The notes under the pieces: generated by a model | Told to the model about the DNA's origin: nothing | Databases searched by the model: none | The model's input: the letters and a program-made list of their open reading frames with translations, nothing else | Source: SHYR01 sp036013055 | GTDB lineage: Bacteria; Chloroflexota; Dehalococcoidia; UBA2979 | Direction of reading: 5' to 3' | Assembly (NCBI GenBank): GCA_036013055.1 | Contig: DASCQM010000019.1 | Location: 1-13,224, forward strand | Length of the DNA: 13,224 nt | Shown: positions 12,754 to 13,224 of the stretch, in pieces | Numbering within the stretch: position 1 is the stretch's first letter | Layout: each line of letters opens with the position of its first letter | Made by a program: the position numbers and the translations under genes

Positions 12754-13224
12754 TCATGACCCGTCGCCGGTCTGCGCCGTCGCGGTCGTGTCTGCCGCCG
12801 CCGTGGCGTCGTCGTCCTGCGAGTCGAGCAGCGCATGCAGGCCGAGCCGTCGACGCCAAAGCACGAGCAGCCCCAGCACGAGCAGCGGCGCGACGATCAG
12901 CGCGTGCAGCGCAAGCGCGTACGCCGTCCCGGCCGCCGCCGTCGCCCCGTATGCGACAACCACCTCGCGGGTAAAGAACTCATACGGCCCGACCCCGCCC
13001 GTAGTCGCCGGCGCGGCCAGCGCCAAGTTCGCTGCGCCGAGCGCACCGGCGTAGACGAGCGCGGGCACGTTGAGGCCGAAGGCGAGCCCGACGAGCCAGT
13101 AGGCCCCGGCCTCCGCAATCCATGAGAGCGTGGTCGCCAGCATCACGACGCTCCAGGCGCGCGGCCCTCTCAGCGTCGTCATCCCGCTGATGAACCCGCC
13201 GATCCATGCGCGTAGCTGCGGCCG
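12754..13224 (-). CDS. UPF0104 / lysylphosphatidylglycerol synthase TM-domain-like membrane protein, C-terminal part
   Basis: This is an integral membrane protein cut by the window edge: the minus-strand frame stays open through 13224, and the ATG at 13182 is probably internal because the residues before it (LRAWIGGFISG) fit the family. 156 residues are visible. Several hydrophobic spans follow: about 24-50, 53-74 and 85-121. The motif PATTGGVGPYE at 72-82 matches the family hallmark P-x-x-x-GG-[VI]-G-x-[FY]-E. The protein ends with a short basic stretch and a low-complexity Asp/Ala/Thr tail. The family includes the flippase/transmembrane half of MprF (aminoacyl-phosphatidylglycerol synthase), but many stand-alone members have no known function and often sit near glycosyltransferases. 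No soluble aminoacyl-transferase domain is present at the C-terminus. It is probably cotranscribed with the following FAD oxidoreductase. Confidence 0.82.
   Translation of the reverse strand, partial: RPQLRAWIGGFISGMTTLRGPRAWSVVMLATTLSWIAEAGAYWLVGLAFGLNVPALVYAGALGAANLALAAPATTGGVGPYEFFTREVVVAYGATAAAGTAYALALHALIVAPLLVLGLLVLWRRRLGLHALLDSQDDDATAAADTTATAQTGDGS

Noticed and set aside
12732..12836. N-terminal extension of the FAD oxidoreductase to 12836
   Set aside because: The 35 extra residues are almost all Arg/Thr/Pro, overlap the upstream gene, and a good ribosome-binding site supports GTG at 12731.

Overview
The window is ordinary high-GC bacterial chromosome, about two thirds G+C by eye, densely packed with ten protein genes, two of them cut by the window edges. 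No gap exceeds about 130 bp. I see no tRNA, rRNA, CRISPR array, insertion sequence, integrase or phage gene. The organism has mutS-mutL with an endonuclease-type MutL. That argues against most Actinomycetia, which generally lack MutS1/MutL, and against gammaproteobacteria, whose MutL lacks the nuclease motif. Protein style (NuoE/NuoF pair with extra ferredoxin domain, ADP-forming CoA ligase alpha protein, UPF0104 protein next to a FAD oxidoreductase) would fit Chloroflexota, for example a Dehalococcoidia/SAR202-like lineage, but this is inference and not proven here.

Left part (1-4315): the 3' end of an M55 D-aminopeptidase on the plus strand meets a minus-strand trans-aconitate methyltransferase-like gene, with interleaved stop codons. 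That gene is divergent from a plus-strand class V aminotransferase, which is followed by a plus-strand CoA-binding/CoA-ligase alpha-type protein. These look like separate metabolic genes.

Centre (4335-8836): mutS and mutL form a tight minus-strand mismatch-repair operon (2 nt gap) behind a good sigma70-like promoter. The conserved MutS N-terminus continues upstream of the first ATG and appears to begin at a CTG codon, because no ATG, GTG or TTG is available in frame.

Right part (8898-13224): four minus-strand genes read in the order membrane protein (UPF0104 / LPG-synthase TM domain, partial), FAD-dependent amine-oxidase-like protein, nuoE, nuoF. The nuoE-nuoF pair overlaps by one base and has its own possible promoter in the end of the FAD gene. 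NuoE plus NuoF would form an NADH-oxidising (or NAD-reducing) diaphorase module, but its usual electron partner (NuoG, hydrogenase or formate dehydrogenase subunit) is absent from the window. NuoF has the three-part layout of the HndC/HydB type. Its N-terminal domain has lost the [2Fe-2S] cysteines and its C-terminal ferredoxin domain keeps the four ligands of only one cluster.

I find no convincing new multi-gene system. The observations most worth checking are the rewired iron-sulfur content of NuoF, the partnerless diaphorase, and the non-canonical start of mutS.
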